From an uncultured Bryobacterales bacterium (GTDB taxonomy: Bacteria; Acidobacteriota; Terriglobia; Bryobacterales; UBA6623), in NCBI GenBank assembly GCA_951813065.1, contig CATOTH010000005.1:372001-436000 (forward strand): a DNA stretch of 64,000 bases. The letters are read 5' to 3'. Position 1 is the stretch's first letter. Each line of letters opens with the position of its first letter. Position numbers and translations under genes: made by a program. The notes below the pieces were generated by a model that made no database searches, had not been told where the DNA came from, and saw only the letters and a program-made list of their open reading frames with translations. Shown piece by piece: positions 35,439-43,814 of this stretch.

Positions 35439-36965
35439 ATGAAATCAGGAACAAGCTGCCATTCCGATCGGCGGAGCGAAGCTCAGCGCTCGCGGCGTTC
35501 TTTCCTGGGACTGTCGGCCTCCGCGCTCGGCGCCAGCGCGGCACTCCCGCTCGCGGGGCAGCGGGGAGCGACACAGGAGCGGCCGAATGTGCTGTTCTGC
35601 ATCTCGGACGACCAATCCTGGGCACACACAGGAGCAACCGGAGATCCGGTGGTCAAGACGCCAGCCTTCGATCGCGTCGCCAGCAAGGGCGTTCTGTTCA
35701 CCCACGCGTATTGCGACGCGCCGACATGCGGCCCGTCCCGCAGCGCCATCCTGACAGGCCAGTCGATCTGGCGACTCGAGGAAGCCGGAAACATCCACAG
35801 CACCCTGCCGAGCAAGTTCGCGACCTATACGGAGATGCTCGAACAAGCCGGGTACAGGGTCGGCTCTACCGGCAAGGCGTGGGCACCGGGCCGGCTGGAG
35901 CCGGGGGGCCGGACGCGCAATCCCGCCGGCGACCGATCCCAGAGTTTTGCCGAGTTCTTTCAGCAGCAGCCCGTCGACCAGCCCTTCTGCTTCTGGCTGG
36001 GCACCTCCGATCCGCACCGCCCGTACGAACTCGGATCAGGAGCGCAATCCGGGAAGAATCCGGGAGAGGTCGTTGTTCCGCCGCATCTTCCGGACCATTC
36101 CGTCATCCGGAACGACATCCTCGACTACTACGTCGAGGTCGAGCGCTGGGACAGCAAGGTCGAGCAAGCCATTGCGTTGCTCGAAAAGGCCGGGCGGCTG
36201 GACAACACGATCGTGGTCGTGACAAGCGACCACGGCATGCCTTTCCCCCGCGCGAAAGCCAGTCTCTACGACTACGGCAGCCGCGTGCCGCTGGCGATCT
36301 CCTGGCCGCAGGCCATCCCCGAAGGAAGGACTGTTGACGACTTCGTCAGCCTGAGCGACATGGCGCCGACATTTCTTGAGGCTGCCGGCTTGGCGGTCCA
36401 TGGGGACATGACCGCGCGCAGCCTGCTGCCGATCCTCGCCTCGCACCAGAGCGGGCAGGTCGATCCGTCACGTGACGCGGCCTTCATCGCGATGGAACGG
36501 CATGACGGATGCCGCCGAGGAGGAAAGGGGTACCCCTGCCGCGCCATCCGCAACCAGGACTATCTCTACATCCGCAATTTCGAGCCGACCCGCTGGCCTT
36601 CCGGTTCGCCGAACGCCGCGGACTGTGCGCGCGGCATCCCTTACGGTGAGATCGACCGGTCGCCGACGAAGAGTTTCATGATGGAGAATCGCGACGACGC
36701 GGCGGTGGACCGGCTTGCAGAACTCGCATTCGGGACCCGCGCGGAACACGAGCTCTACGATCTGCGAGCGGACCCGGGCCAGCTGCGCAACATTGCCGCC
36801 GAGCCCGCGGCAGCGGACCATTTGAAGGCGCTTCGCGATCGTCTGATGAAGCGATTGGCCGACACTGGCGACCCGCGAGCGCTGGGCACGCCAGCGCCGT
36901 GGGATTTCTATCCCTATTACGGTCGGAAGGTCAACGCGGACTGGGCAGTCGACAAGCCGGGTTGA
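35439..36965 (+). CDS. Tat-exported sulfatase with CGPSR motif
   Basis: The 508-residue protein has a twin-arginine signal SRRSFLGLSASALGASAAL. RPNVLFCISDDQSWAHTGATGDPVVKTPAFDRV gives the Asp metal ligands, and CGPSR (Cys97) in APTCGPSRSAILTGQS is the formylglycine site. VTSDHGMPFPRAKASLYDYGSRVPLAI and YLYIRNFEPTRWPSG follow. It is close in layout to the sulfatases at 33661 and 39121, so these are likely ancient paralogues. The last 31 codons are also present as a decayed copy near 38072-38170, part of the tandem duplication. Confidence 0.93.
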   Translation: MKSGTSCHSDRRSEAQRSRRSFLGLSASALGASAALPLAGQRGATQERPNVLFCISDDQSWAHTGATGDPVVKTPAFDRVASKGVLFTHAYCDAPTCGPSRSAILTGQSIWRLEEAGNIHSTLPSKFATYTEMLEQAGYRVGSTGKAWAPGRLEPGGRTRNPAGDRSQSFAEFFQQQPVDQPFCFWLGTSDPHRPYELGSGAQSGKNPGEVVVPPHLPDHSVIRNDILDYYVEVERWDSKVEQAIALLEKAGRLDNTIVVVTSDHGMPFPRAKASLYDYGSRVPLAISWPQAIPEGRTVDDFVSLSDMAPTFLEAAGLAVHGDMTARSLLPILASHQSGQVDPSRDAAFIAMERHDGCRRGGKGYPCRAIRNQDYLYIRNFEPTRWPSGSPNAADCARGIPYGEIDRSPTKSFMMENRDDAAVDRLAELAFGTRAEHELYDLRADPGQLRNIAAEPAAADHLKALRDRLMKRLADTGDPRALGTPAPWDFYPYYGRKVNADWAVDKPG

Positions 36966-38060
36966 TCAAGAGTGACGCCGCCGACGTCCTCCTGGGACGC
37001 CCTCCAGGACGGCCCGGCAGTAGGGATGCAAGCGGCGTGATCGAGTGGGCTCACTCCCTGTCGGCCAAGGAGTGGGAGAAGAGCCATTTCAGCATCTCGG
37101 GCTCGTCGTCGCAGCGATCGCTGCTGCATCGCGTGCTGCCGTTATCGCCGCCGCTGATCATCTTCGGGGCAACCCCATGCGCGTCTCCGGCCCAGGTCGT
37201 CAGCTTCATGTTCCCACCCAGTCGCTCCATCTCGGCGAATAGCTGCTGAGCGCGCTCGTACGGACACACGTTGTCCTGGTCCCCATGGAACGCCCAAATG
37301 GGAACGTCCTTGATCAAGGACGCGTCGATGAACTCCTCAGTCTGTTGGAGGCCGGTTCCGGCGGAAGGTGCTGCCGCCGCGAAGTAGCCGGGATCGATTT
37401 GCAAGAGGATGAACGTCCCGTGGCCCCCCATCGAATGCCCGAGGATGTAGATCCTGTCCATGTCGACCGAGGGTAGGGTCGCGATGATCTCCTTGATTCT
37501 CGCGAGGTGGGCGGCATCCCACAGGCTGGGTGACTGGGGGGCGAGCACGTAGCTCGGATACGCAGCACGTGTCGCCTCGTCAGCAAGAAGCCTGTTCCAG
37601 CCCCTCAGCTGCTTGCGGTTGTCCGTCCCCCTGCCGCCTCCGCCGTGCAAGGAAACAATCACCGGATAGCGCTGGCTTGCATCGAATCCATGAGGCTTCA
37701 TGAGGCGGTACGGCATCTCGTCATCGGCATGGGGCTCATAGAGCCGAATCCACTCTTCCGATCCCTCCCCCTCCGCAACTTGGGCGCTGGCGTGCCCGTG
37801 CATCGCCAGGAGCAAGGCAGCCAGGGCGACCCAGCCAGATCGGTGGATTCTCGAAGTGTTCACGCTTCCCTCCAATTCAGGTCCGAGTCCAATATACCCT
37901 GCCAGCAAGGTTGGAGGGTCATCGGCACTGCTCAAGCGTGAGCCCGCCGCGCGGATCCGATTCCCAGGTGGGCGGGTGACCCCGGGGGCCCGTGGGTCGG
38001 CGGTTGCCAGCAAGCGTTGATCGAGGCGGGAGGCCAGCGATCGCTGGATCTCGGCGGAGG
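36870..38060. repeat. Tandem segmental duplication, copy 1 (about 1.2 kb)
   Basis: This copy contains the 3' end of the plus-strand sulfatase, the esterase gene 37051-37863, and a fragment of a minus-strand sulfatase 3' end (about 37915-38060). The same order recurs 1,202 bp further on. The esterase reading frames are exactly in register. Boundaries were placed by eye within about 10 bp. Confidence 0.8.
37051..37863 (-). CDS. Exported alpha/beta-hydrolase esterase, duplicate 1
   Basis: The 270-residue protein starts at the GTG at 37863, preceded by GGAGGGAAGC. A signal peptide (GWVALAALLLAMHGHASAQ) leads to an alpha/beta-hydrolase of the phospholipase/carboxylesterase or prolyl-oligopeptidase-like type. 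It has VIVSLHGGGGRG (oxyanion hole), YILGHSMGGHGTF (nucleophile Ser), FHGDQDNVCP (Asp) and GDAHGV (His). Compared with its duplicate at 38253-39065 I count about 33 differences in 270 residues, so both copies have been kept intact while diverging. The substrate is unknown; the sulfatase neighbours suggest esters on polysaccharide or related material. Confidence 0.9.
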   Translation of the reverse strand: MNTSRIHRSGWVALAALLLAMHGHASAQVAEGEGSEEWIRLYEPHADDEMPYRLMKPHGFDASQRYPVIVSLHGGGGRGTDNRKQLRGWNRLLADEATRAAYPSYVLAPQSPSLWDAAHLARIKEIIATLPSVDMDRIYILGHSMGGHGTFILLQIDPGYFAAAAPSAGTGLQQTEEFIDASLIKDVPIWAFHGDQDNVCPYERAQQLFAEMERLGGNMKLTTWAGDAHGVAPKMISGGDNGSTRCSSDRCDDEPEMLKWLFSHSLADRE

Positions 38061-38252
38061 CGCCCCGTGCGACGGCCCGCGAGCGCTGGGCACCGCCGCA
38101 GCGTGGGGCCCCTAGCCCGATAACGGTCGGAAGGCCAATGCGGACTGGACCATCGACGAGCCCGGTTGATTCAGGGGATCGCGGCCGCCCTCCTGGCTCA
38201 CTCTCCACGGGCGGTCTGGCATCGGGGAGGCAACCGCAGGCAGCGAACGGAT
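37864..38252. other. Junction of the tandem duplication with two decayed sulfatase 3' ends
   Basis: From about 37915 to 38060 lies a minus-strand copy of the end of the sulfatase at 39121 (reads QRSLASRLDQRLLATADPRA, then frame loss). From about 38072 to 38170 lies a plus-strand copy of the end of the sulfatase at 35439 (reads NGRKANADWTIDEPG after an in-frame TAG). The two tails meet at about 38060-38072, the duplication joint. No complete gene is present. Confidence 0.75.
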
Positions 38253-39262
38253 TCACTGCCCGTCGGCGCGGGATTGCGAGAAAAGCCATTCCAGCATCTC
38301 GGGCTCTCCGTCGCAGCGATCGCTACTGCATCGGGTGGTGCCGTTGTCGCCGCCGCTGATCATCTTCGCGGAAACGCTATGCGCATCGCCGGACCACGTC
38401 GTCAGCTTCATGTTTCCTCCCAGGCGCTCCATCTCGGCGAAGAGCTTCTGGCCGCGATCGTACGGGGCAACCATGTCCTGGTCGCCGTGGAAGGCCCATA
38501 TGGGAACGTCCTTGATCAAGGACGCGTCGATGAATTCCTCCGTATCCGGCCGGCCCGTGCCAGCAGACGGGGCCGCCGCCGCGAAGTAGCCCGGATCGAT
38601 CTGCAAGAGGATGAAGGTACCGTGTCCCCCCATCGAATGCCCGAGGATGTAGATCCTGTCCATGTCGACCGAGGGCAGGGTCGCGACGATCTCCTTGATT
38701 CTCTCAAGGTGGGCGGCGTCCCACAGGCGGGGTGACTGGGGAGCGAGCACGTAGCTCGGATACGCAGCACGTGTCGCTTCGTCGGCAAGAAGCCGGTTCC
38801 AGACTCTCAGTTGCATGCGGTTATCCGTCCCCCTGCCGGCTCCGCCGTGCAATGAAACGATGACCGGGTAACGCTGGGTTGCATCGAATCCGTAAGGCCT
38901 CATGAGGCGATAGGGCATGTCGTCATCGGCATGAGGCTCATAGAGTCGAATCCACTCTTGCGCTCCCTCCCGCTCCGCAACCTGGGCGCTGGCGTGCCCA
39001 TGCATCGCCAGGAGCAAGGCGGCCAGGGCGACCCACCCAGATCGGTGGAATCTCGAAGTATTCACGCTTCCCTCCAAGTCAGGTCCGCGCCCACTGTACC
39101 CTACCAGCAAGGTTGGAAAGTCATCGGCGCTGCTCGGCCGTGAGCCTGCCGTAATGCGGGTCTGATTCCCAGGTGGGCGGGTGACCGAGGGCCCGTGGGT
39201 CGGCGGTTGCTAGCAGGCGTTGATCGAGACGGGAAGCCAGGGATCGCTGGGTCTCGGCGTGG
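38072..39262. repeat. Tandem segmental duplication, copy 2 (about 1.2 kb)
   Basis: This copy holds a decayed 3' tail of the plus-strand sulfatase, the second esterase gene (38253-39065) and the genuine 3' end of the sulfatase at 39121. Similarity to copy 1 runs through coding and non-coding parts alike, showing duplication of a DNA segment and not independent acquisition. Confidence 0.8.
38253..39065 (-). CDS. Exported alpha/beta-hydrolase esterase, duplicate 2
   Basis: Same length (270 residues), start context (GTG at 39065 behind GGAGGGAAGC) and signal peptide as the copy at 37051. All catalytic motifs are kept: LHGGAGRG, GHSMGGHGTF, FHGDQDMVAP and GDAHSV. Differences cluster at surface-like positions, including GRPDTEEF for GLQQTEEF, and in the C-terminal ten residues. 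It is 55 bp downstream of the sulfatase at 39121 and probably co-transcribed with it, which supports a joint role in removing sulfate and ester groups. Confidence 0.9.
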   Translation of the reverse strand: MNTSRFHRSGWVALAALLLAMHGHASAQVAEREGAQEWIRLYEPHADDDMPYRLMRPYGFDATQRYPVIVSLHGGAGRGTDNRMQLRVWNRLLADEATRAAYPSYVLAPQSPRLWDAAHLERIKEIVATLPSVDMDRIYILGHSMGGHGTFILLQIDPGYFAAAAPSAGTGRPDTEEFIDASLIKDVPIWAFHGDQDMVAPYDRGQKLFAEMERLGGNMKLTTWSGDAHSVSAKMISGGDNGTTRCSSDRCDGEPEMLEWLFSQSRADGQ

Positions 39263-40611
39263 GCGGCCTCTCCGGAGACATTGCTCATCTGGCTGGACCC
39301 GAGGGACATGTCGTAGAGTTCCTCGGCGGGACGCTTCGAGAACGCGGCATGGAAGTACCGTTCAGAACCGGGGGCGGCCTCTAGCGCGCGCATAGCGTCC
39401 TTGGTCGGGGACGGATCGACCTCTCCGAAGATCGGAGGGTCTCCCGCCGGCCAGCGATCCGGTTCCAGGTTGCGGATGTAGAGGAACTGGTCCGTGCGGA
39501 TGGCGCGCATCGGGTATCCCACCCGCCCAGCGCGCCACGGGGCGTGACGTTCCCGCGCCAGGATGACATGGTCGCGGCTGGAATCGATGCGGCCCTCGTC
39601 TTCCGATGTCAGCAAGTCGAGAATGCTGCGACCCGTCATTTCCGGGAGGGGCGCGAGCCCGGCCGCCTCGAGGATCGTCGGGGCTACGTCGACCAGGCTG
39701 ACAAAGTCGCTCGCTACCCGTCCTGCCGGGATCCGTTCCGGCCATCGAACTGCCAGGGGAACGCGCGAGCCGTAGTCGTAGAGATCGGCCTTGGCGCGTG
39801 GAAAGGGCATTCCGTTGTCGCTGGTGACAATCACGATCGTATTGGCCAGCTGGTCGTGCTCCTCAAGCAGGGAGAGGATTTCGCCAAGCTCGCGGTCGAA
39901 CCGCGCGATCTCGAAGTAGTAATCCAGAATGTCACTACGGACTTCCGGTACGTCGGGCAAGAATTCCGGAACACGGACGTCATCAAGGCGCAGGCCGCTC
40001 TCAAGGCCGGAACCCTTCTGGTAGGCGCGGTGAGGGTCTTGGCTGCCGAACCAGAAACAGAACGGGGTGCCGTCGGGCACAGATTCGTGAAATGCGCGGA
40101 AGTTGGCGTACCTGGGGCCAGCCGGGTTGCGAGAGCGACCGCCGGCCTCTACGCTTCCCGGCGCCCAGCCCTTGCGGGTGTATCCGACGTGATACCCGGC
40201 CGCTTCGAGCAGGTCCGGGTACGTCGCGAACTTGGCCGGCAGCGAACTCCAGAGGTTGACGCCTTCTTCGAGCCGGTAGCAGTCCTGGCCGGTCAGGATC
40301 GCGCCGCGCGACGGCGTGCACGATGGGGAGCTGCAAAACGCGTGGGCGAAGCGGACGCCCTCTGCGGCGATGCGGTCGAAGACCGGGGTGCGGACAACAG
40401 AGTCTCCGGAAGCGCCGGTGTGGGCGAACGACTGGTCGTCGGAAATCGCGAACAGGATGTTCGGACGGGATGCAGCGCCCTGGAGGCGCTGAGACAGCGC
40501 CGCGGCGGCGCTCGCGCCGAGGAAGTCGCGTCTGCTGGTCGCGGGAAGGAGTGCGCTGGAGGGCCGGTCGGCGGATGAGCCGGACGGCTGTGCTCCATGA
40601 AGAAATGGCAT
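39121..40611 (-). CDS. Tat-exported sulfatase with CTPSR motif
   Basis: The 496-residue protein starts at the ATG at 40611. A twin-arginine signal TSRRDFLGASAAAALS begins near residue 26, after an unusual 25-residue leader. RPNILFAISDDQSFAHTGASGD carries the Asp ligands, and CTPSR (Cys98) in SPSCTPSRGAILTGQD is the formylglycine site. FGSQDPHRAYQ, VTSDNGMPFPRAKADLYDYGSRVPLAV and RTDQFLYIRNLEPDRWPAG follow. It is a heparan N-sulfatase-like S1 enzyme. The 3' end also occurs as a relic in copy 1 of the tandem duplication. Confidence 0.92.
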   Translation of the reverse strand: MPFLHGAQPSGSSADRPSSALLPATSRRDFLGASAAAALSQRLQGAASRPNILFAISDDQSFAHTGASGDSVVRTPVFDRIAAEGVRFAHAFCSSPSCTPSRGAILTGQDCYRLEEGVNLWSSLPAKFATYPDLLEAAGYHVGYTRKGWAPGSVEAGGRSRNPAGPRYANFRAFHESVPDGTPFCFWFGSQDPHRAYQKGSGLESGLRLDDVRVPEFLPDVPEVRSDILDYYFEIARFDRELGEILSLLEEHDQLANTIVIVTSDNGMPFPRAKADLYDYGSRVPLAVRWPERIPAGRVASDFVSLVDVAPTILEAAGLAPLPEMTGRSILDLLTSEDEGRIDSSRDHVILARERHAPWRAGRVGYPMRAIRTDQFLYIRNLEPDRWPAGDPPIFGEVDPSPTKDAMRALEAAPGSERYFHAAFSKRPAEELYDMSLGSSQMSNVSGEAAHAETQRSLASRLDQRLLATADPRALGHPPTWESDPHYGRLTAEQRR

Positions 40612-40682
40612 TGATTGCCCCGAAAGCGATACGCGGCGATCGGTCCAGTGGCGGCCTGCGAGCCGGGTCGCCGCGCGATTCC

Positions 40683-41870
40683 CTACTGCGACACGATCTC
40701 GACCAGGCCAGCGGACTTCGCCTCTGTCATCCGCATTCCGGCGGCCACCGTGCGGCGCGCCAGTTCGTCGATCTTCCACTCCTCGGCGCCCTTGACGTCA
40801 GTGCGGAAGATGTTGGCGATGGGCTTGGTCCATTTCTCGGCGATCGCTCCCGGCCCCAGGATGACTCCCATCACCGGCCCGACATCGCCCGCATTCGTGT
40901 CCGTATCCCAGCCTGCCATGACGGCGATCGTGATCGTCTTGTCGAAGTCGCCCTCGCCATAAAGTAGCGCCAGGGCGTTGACCGCGTTGTTCGGAAAGAC
41001 CCGGCGGTTCTTGTCACCTTCCGGCGCCCACTTGGCATCGATCTGCTCATGGGTCTTTTCCCAGTCGTCGGGCCACTGCTTGTGCCATTGCATGACGTCG
41101 CGGATGCAGCGGGCGTAGTCGCAGTCCTCGGGGATCACCGCGAGTCCGGCCTCCAGCAGCTTGGTTGGGTCAGACTCGAAGAACGCCTCGGCCGTCAGAC
41201 CCGCCATGAACATCTCGCCGTACACACCGTCGGTGTGGAAGGCAACCTCGGCATCCATCCTTCCGTACTCGGCAGCCGCTTCGGGATTGCCGGGCAGCAT
41301 GAAGCCCCAGAATTCCCCTTTCATCTGGCCCCCCATGAACTCGCCCATTTCGTGCTGGCCAGACTCCGGAGGCCTGACACCCTCCCTCATCAGCCTCTCG
41401 GCCACCCTGACGGCGCGACCGCAGTTCCGGGCCTCGAAGACCGAGAAGGACGCGAGCCACTGGTCGGCGATGTCCTGGCTCGTGATCTCGGGCCCCTTCT
41501 CCTCGATCAGCAGGAGATTCGCCACCTGGTAAAGCGAGTCGTCGTCGGGGCCGAACCCCTCTGGGCCCCAGTTATCGACGGTGTAGTTTTGCCGGCGCCC
41601 GCTCTTCTGCGGCGGCAGGGTCTTGATGTAGTCCGTCAACGGCCACTGCCCCAGTTCGGTAAGAAAGGGCTTGAGAATGCGCTTGTGCATGCCCTCGACG
41701 CTCATTCCCAGAGCGCCCGCGACCGCCTGGCCGAGCCAGGCGCCATGGACCTTCTCGTAATACTCGTCGGCGGTCAGCGAGCGAGTCGACGGACCCTCCT
41801 GGCCATCTCCGCATGCGGCGAGCAGGGCGAGCATCAAGCATGCGGAGACGATTGTCTTCAACAGGTTCAT
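40683..41870 (-). CDS. ADP-ribosylglycohydrolase-fold lipoprotein
   Basis: The 395-residue protein starts at the ATG at 41870, preceded by GGAGAGAACC. A lipobox LALLAAC places lipidated Cys20 outside the cytoplasm. The mature part follows the ADP-ribosylglycohydrolase pattern: DEYYEKVHGAWLGQAVAGALG, GPDDDSLYQVANLL (metal Asp cluster), and AVMAGWDTDTNAGDVGPVMG (second metal Asp cluster). In cytoplasmic members these two clusters hold the dinuclear Mg site. An extracytoplasmic version cannot easily meet ADP-ribosylated protein, so a nucleoside- or glycoside-like substrate is more likely. It lies 71 bp upstream of the sulfatase gene on the same strand. Confidence 0.88.
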   Translation of the reverse strand: MNLLKTIVSACLMLALLAACGDGQEGPSTRSLTADEYYEKVHGAWLGQAVAGALGMSVEGMHKRILKPFLTELGQWPLTDYIKTLPPQKSGRRQNYTVDNWGPEGFGPDDDSLYQVANLLLIEEKGPEITSQDIADQWLASFSVFEARNCGRAVRVAERLMREGVRPPESGQHEMGEFMGGQMKGEFWGFMLPGNPEAAAEYGRMDAEVAFHTDGVYGEMFMAGLTAEAFFESDPTKLLEAGLAVIPEDCDYARCIRDVMQWHKQWPDDWEKTHEQIDAKWAPEGDKNRRVFPNNAVNALALLYGEGDFDKTITIAVMAGWDTDTNAGDVGPVMGVILGPGAIAEKWTKPIANIFRTDVKGAEEWKIDELARRTVAAGMRMTEAKSAGLVEIVSQ

Positions 41871-42217
41871 GGTTCTCTCCGTCAGGCGGCTTCGGCCGCT
41901 CCAAGTCCAGATATTGCACCACAAGTCGGGACGGTAGTTGGAAACCTCGGCGGCCGGCCGGAAGCGCGATTCGGGCGTTTCCCGCCGGTGGCTGCCGCTA
42001 TGGTCACCCGTCCGTCTTGCGGGGCTGCGGTTCGATTCCATCCTTCTGCAAGCCGTGGCAGGGCAAATCGTTGCAATGATACCGCAATGGCAGGTCTCTG
42101 CGATCAAGAAAATCGGTACCGCTAGAAACTTGCCGAAGCGCCCGGAAAGGCCGGTCGAGACCCTGCGGGTCGTGTCGAGCGACAGGTCCAGCAGCGGCGA
42201 GCGCGATTTGCCCGGAC
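41871..42217. other. 347 bp without a recognisable gene
   Basis: Holds the upstream region of the ADP-ribosylglycohydrolase-like gene; no coding frame, repeat or hairpin stands out. Confidence 0.45.
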
Positions 42218-43057
42218 TCAGCCCGCATCTGCCGGCAGCTCCGGAGCTCGATAGACAATGATGTTGTGGGCTGGCAATCGATGCTTGGCCTCAACGACGC
42301 ATCCGTTGCGCTCCACGTGGTTCGACAACTCCCTGATTGTCATCAGCTCCCGATAGCCGAGATTCAATTCGTCCGCGAAAGCGCGATAGAAGAGGCGAAC
42401 CGCAAGCCGGTTCCGCGGGCAGGAGCAGATCTGTACGCCCCCCGGTTTGAGGAAGGTACGAAACAGCGAGATCAGCGACTCCTTGCCCGTGTCGTCGTAG
42501 TGCTCGATCAAGCCCCAGTCGATGCCGACATCGAACTCGCCGCGCGCCCGCACCCGATAGAAATCCTCCCGGGCATACGTGATGCGCTCGGGATTGCGAT
42601 GGATGTCGATCCAGCGCCGCTTGCGTGACCGCGGCACTCTCACCCGGGAGGACCGAGGCGCCCGCAGGAACCGCTGGTAGGCCATTGGATCGCTGTCGAT
42701 CAGCAGCACTCTCCCACGGTCGCCGAAGAGCGCCTGCAGGATCGCCGCCTCCCAGCCGATTTCGGCCCCGAAATGGACGATGTCGGGGTTCGGAGGCAAC
42801 TTCAGCCTGGAGAAGACGCGCAGCTTGCCCTCCAGGTCGAGAATCGCGCTGCGGCGTTGTTGCTGGAACGCCAAGGCAAGCCGCAGCAGGCGTAGGGGAA
42901 GGCCGCAATCAACATCTCTGTTGACGTCCCGCCAACTCGTTCCGAGCAAGCGTTCGAAGTTGGCGTTGAAGCGCGACCAGTCCACCTCCCCCGTTTGCTC
43001 TGGGTGCTCGACGTTCGCTGGGTCGAAATGGCGCGAGGGCGGGAGCGCGAGGCGCAT
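42218..43057 (-). CDS. SAM-dependent methyltransferase-like protein
   Basis: The 279-residue protein carries a Rossmann-type motif I variant VHFGAEIGWEAAILQALFGDRGRVLLIDSDP with the acidic end of strand 2, then VGIDWGLIEHYDDTGKESLISLFRTFLKPGGVQICSCP. The latter matches motif IV to post-motif regions of class I methyltransferases (FDVG...GLIEHYDD, LKPGG). The usual GxGxG is changed to GAEIGWE. The N-terminal 90 residues are unassigned. It is divergent from the HAD gene with only 29 bp between them. The substrate is unknown. Confidence 0.72.
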   Translation of the reverse strand: MRLALPPSRHFDPANVEHPEQTGEVDWSRFNANFERLLGTSWRDVNRDVDCGLPLRLLRLALAFQQQRRSAILDLEGKLRVFSRLKLPPNPDIVHFGAEIGWEAAILQALFGDRGRVLLIDSDPMAYQRFLRAPRSSRVRVPRSRKRRWIDIHRNPERITYAREDFYRVRARGEFDVGIDWGLIEHYDDTGKESLISLFRTFLKPGGVQICSCPRNRLAVRLFYRAFADELNLGYRELMTIRELSNHVERNGCVVEAKHRLPAHNIIVYRAPELPADAG

Positions 43058-43086
43058 GGCGGTACAGTAGCACCGAGGTTGGGCCG

Positions 43087-43773
43087 GTGCCCCCGAAACG
43101 ATTCGATGTCGGAGCGGTGCGAGCGATCAGCTGGGACGTCGACGGCACCCTCTACTCTGTGCGGCGCGTCGCTTCACGACTCCGGTTCGCGATGCTAGCC
43201 GCCTCCTTTCGCGGACGCGCGCGAGAGGCTTGGGAGGCAGCGGCGGAGCTGCGGCGGTTCGGCAGCCAAATGGAACTCGTCCGGGCGCGAGGTGGGAACA
43301 TCACCCCCGACGACGCGCGCACCGAACGCCGAATCGAGATCGAACGCCGTTGGCTGTCTCCCGCGATCGCAGCCACGGGGCCTCGTCCCGGAGTGGCCGA
43401 CACGCTTCGCTTCGTCGGCAGCCAGTTGGAATTCCAGGTCGCTCTCTCGGATTTCGAGTGCGGACACAAACTTGCCAGCCTCGGCTTGTCGGATGCCTTC
43501 AGCGCGACTTACGCGGGCGAGCGTCTCGGACACCTCAAGCCAAGCCCTGAGCCGTTCAGGCGGGTGCTGCGGGATCTCGGCCTTCCCCCCGAATGCCTGC
43601 TTCACATCGGCGACCGTCCGGACACAGACGGGGCGGGCGCGAAAGCAGCGGGTTGCAGCGTCCTGTTGCTGGGCCGGGATTTCAGCTCCTTCACTCAGCT
43701 CCGGTCAATGTTTGCGACAGGGCAGCACCCCGGGCGAGCGTCGCCGACCGACCGGTGCGGAGATGGACCATGA
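43087..43773 (+). CDS. HAD-superfamily hydrolase
   Basis: The 228-residue protein, starting at the GTG at 43087, has HAD motif I WDVDGTLYS (nucleophile Asp), motif II in QVALSDFECG, motif III Lys in LGHLKPSPEPF and motif IV HIGDRPDTDGAGAKAAGC. A helical cap follows motif I. This layout is that of small-molecule phosphatases or haloacid dehalogenase-like enzymes. It converges with the GH3-like gene and is divergent from the methyltransferase. Confidence 0.88.
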   Translation: MPPKRFDVGAVRAISWDVDGTLYSVRRVASRLRFAMLAASFRGRAREAWEAAAELRRFGSQMELVRARGGNITPDDARTERRIEIERRWLSPAIAATGPRPGVADTLRFVGSQLEFQVALSDFECGHKLASLGLSDAFSATYAGERLGHLKPSPEPFRRVLRDLGLPPECLLHIGDRPDTDGAGAKAAGCSVLLLGRDFSSFTQLRSMFATGQHPGRASPTDRCGDGP

Positions 43774-43814
43774 ACGCCCCCCTAGATCAGATGCGTTAGG
43801 CGCTTGCCAGCGAT

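Noticed and set aside
42020-42050. GGTTCGATTCC, resembling a tRNA T-loop
   Set aside because: Flanking bases do not form the T stem and no anticodon or acceptor stem can be built around it.
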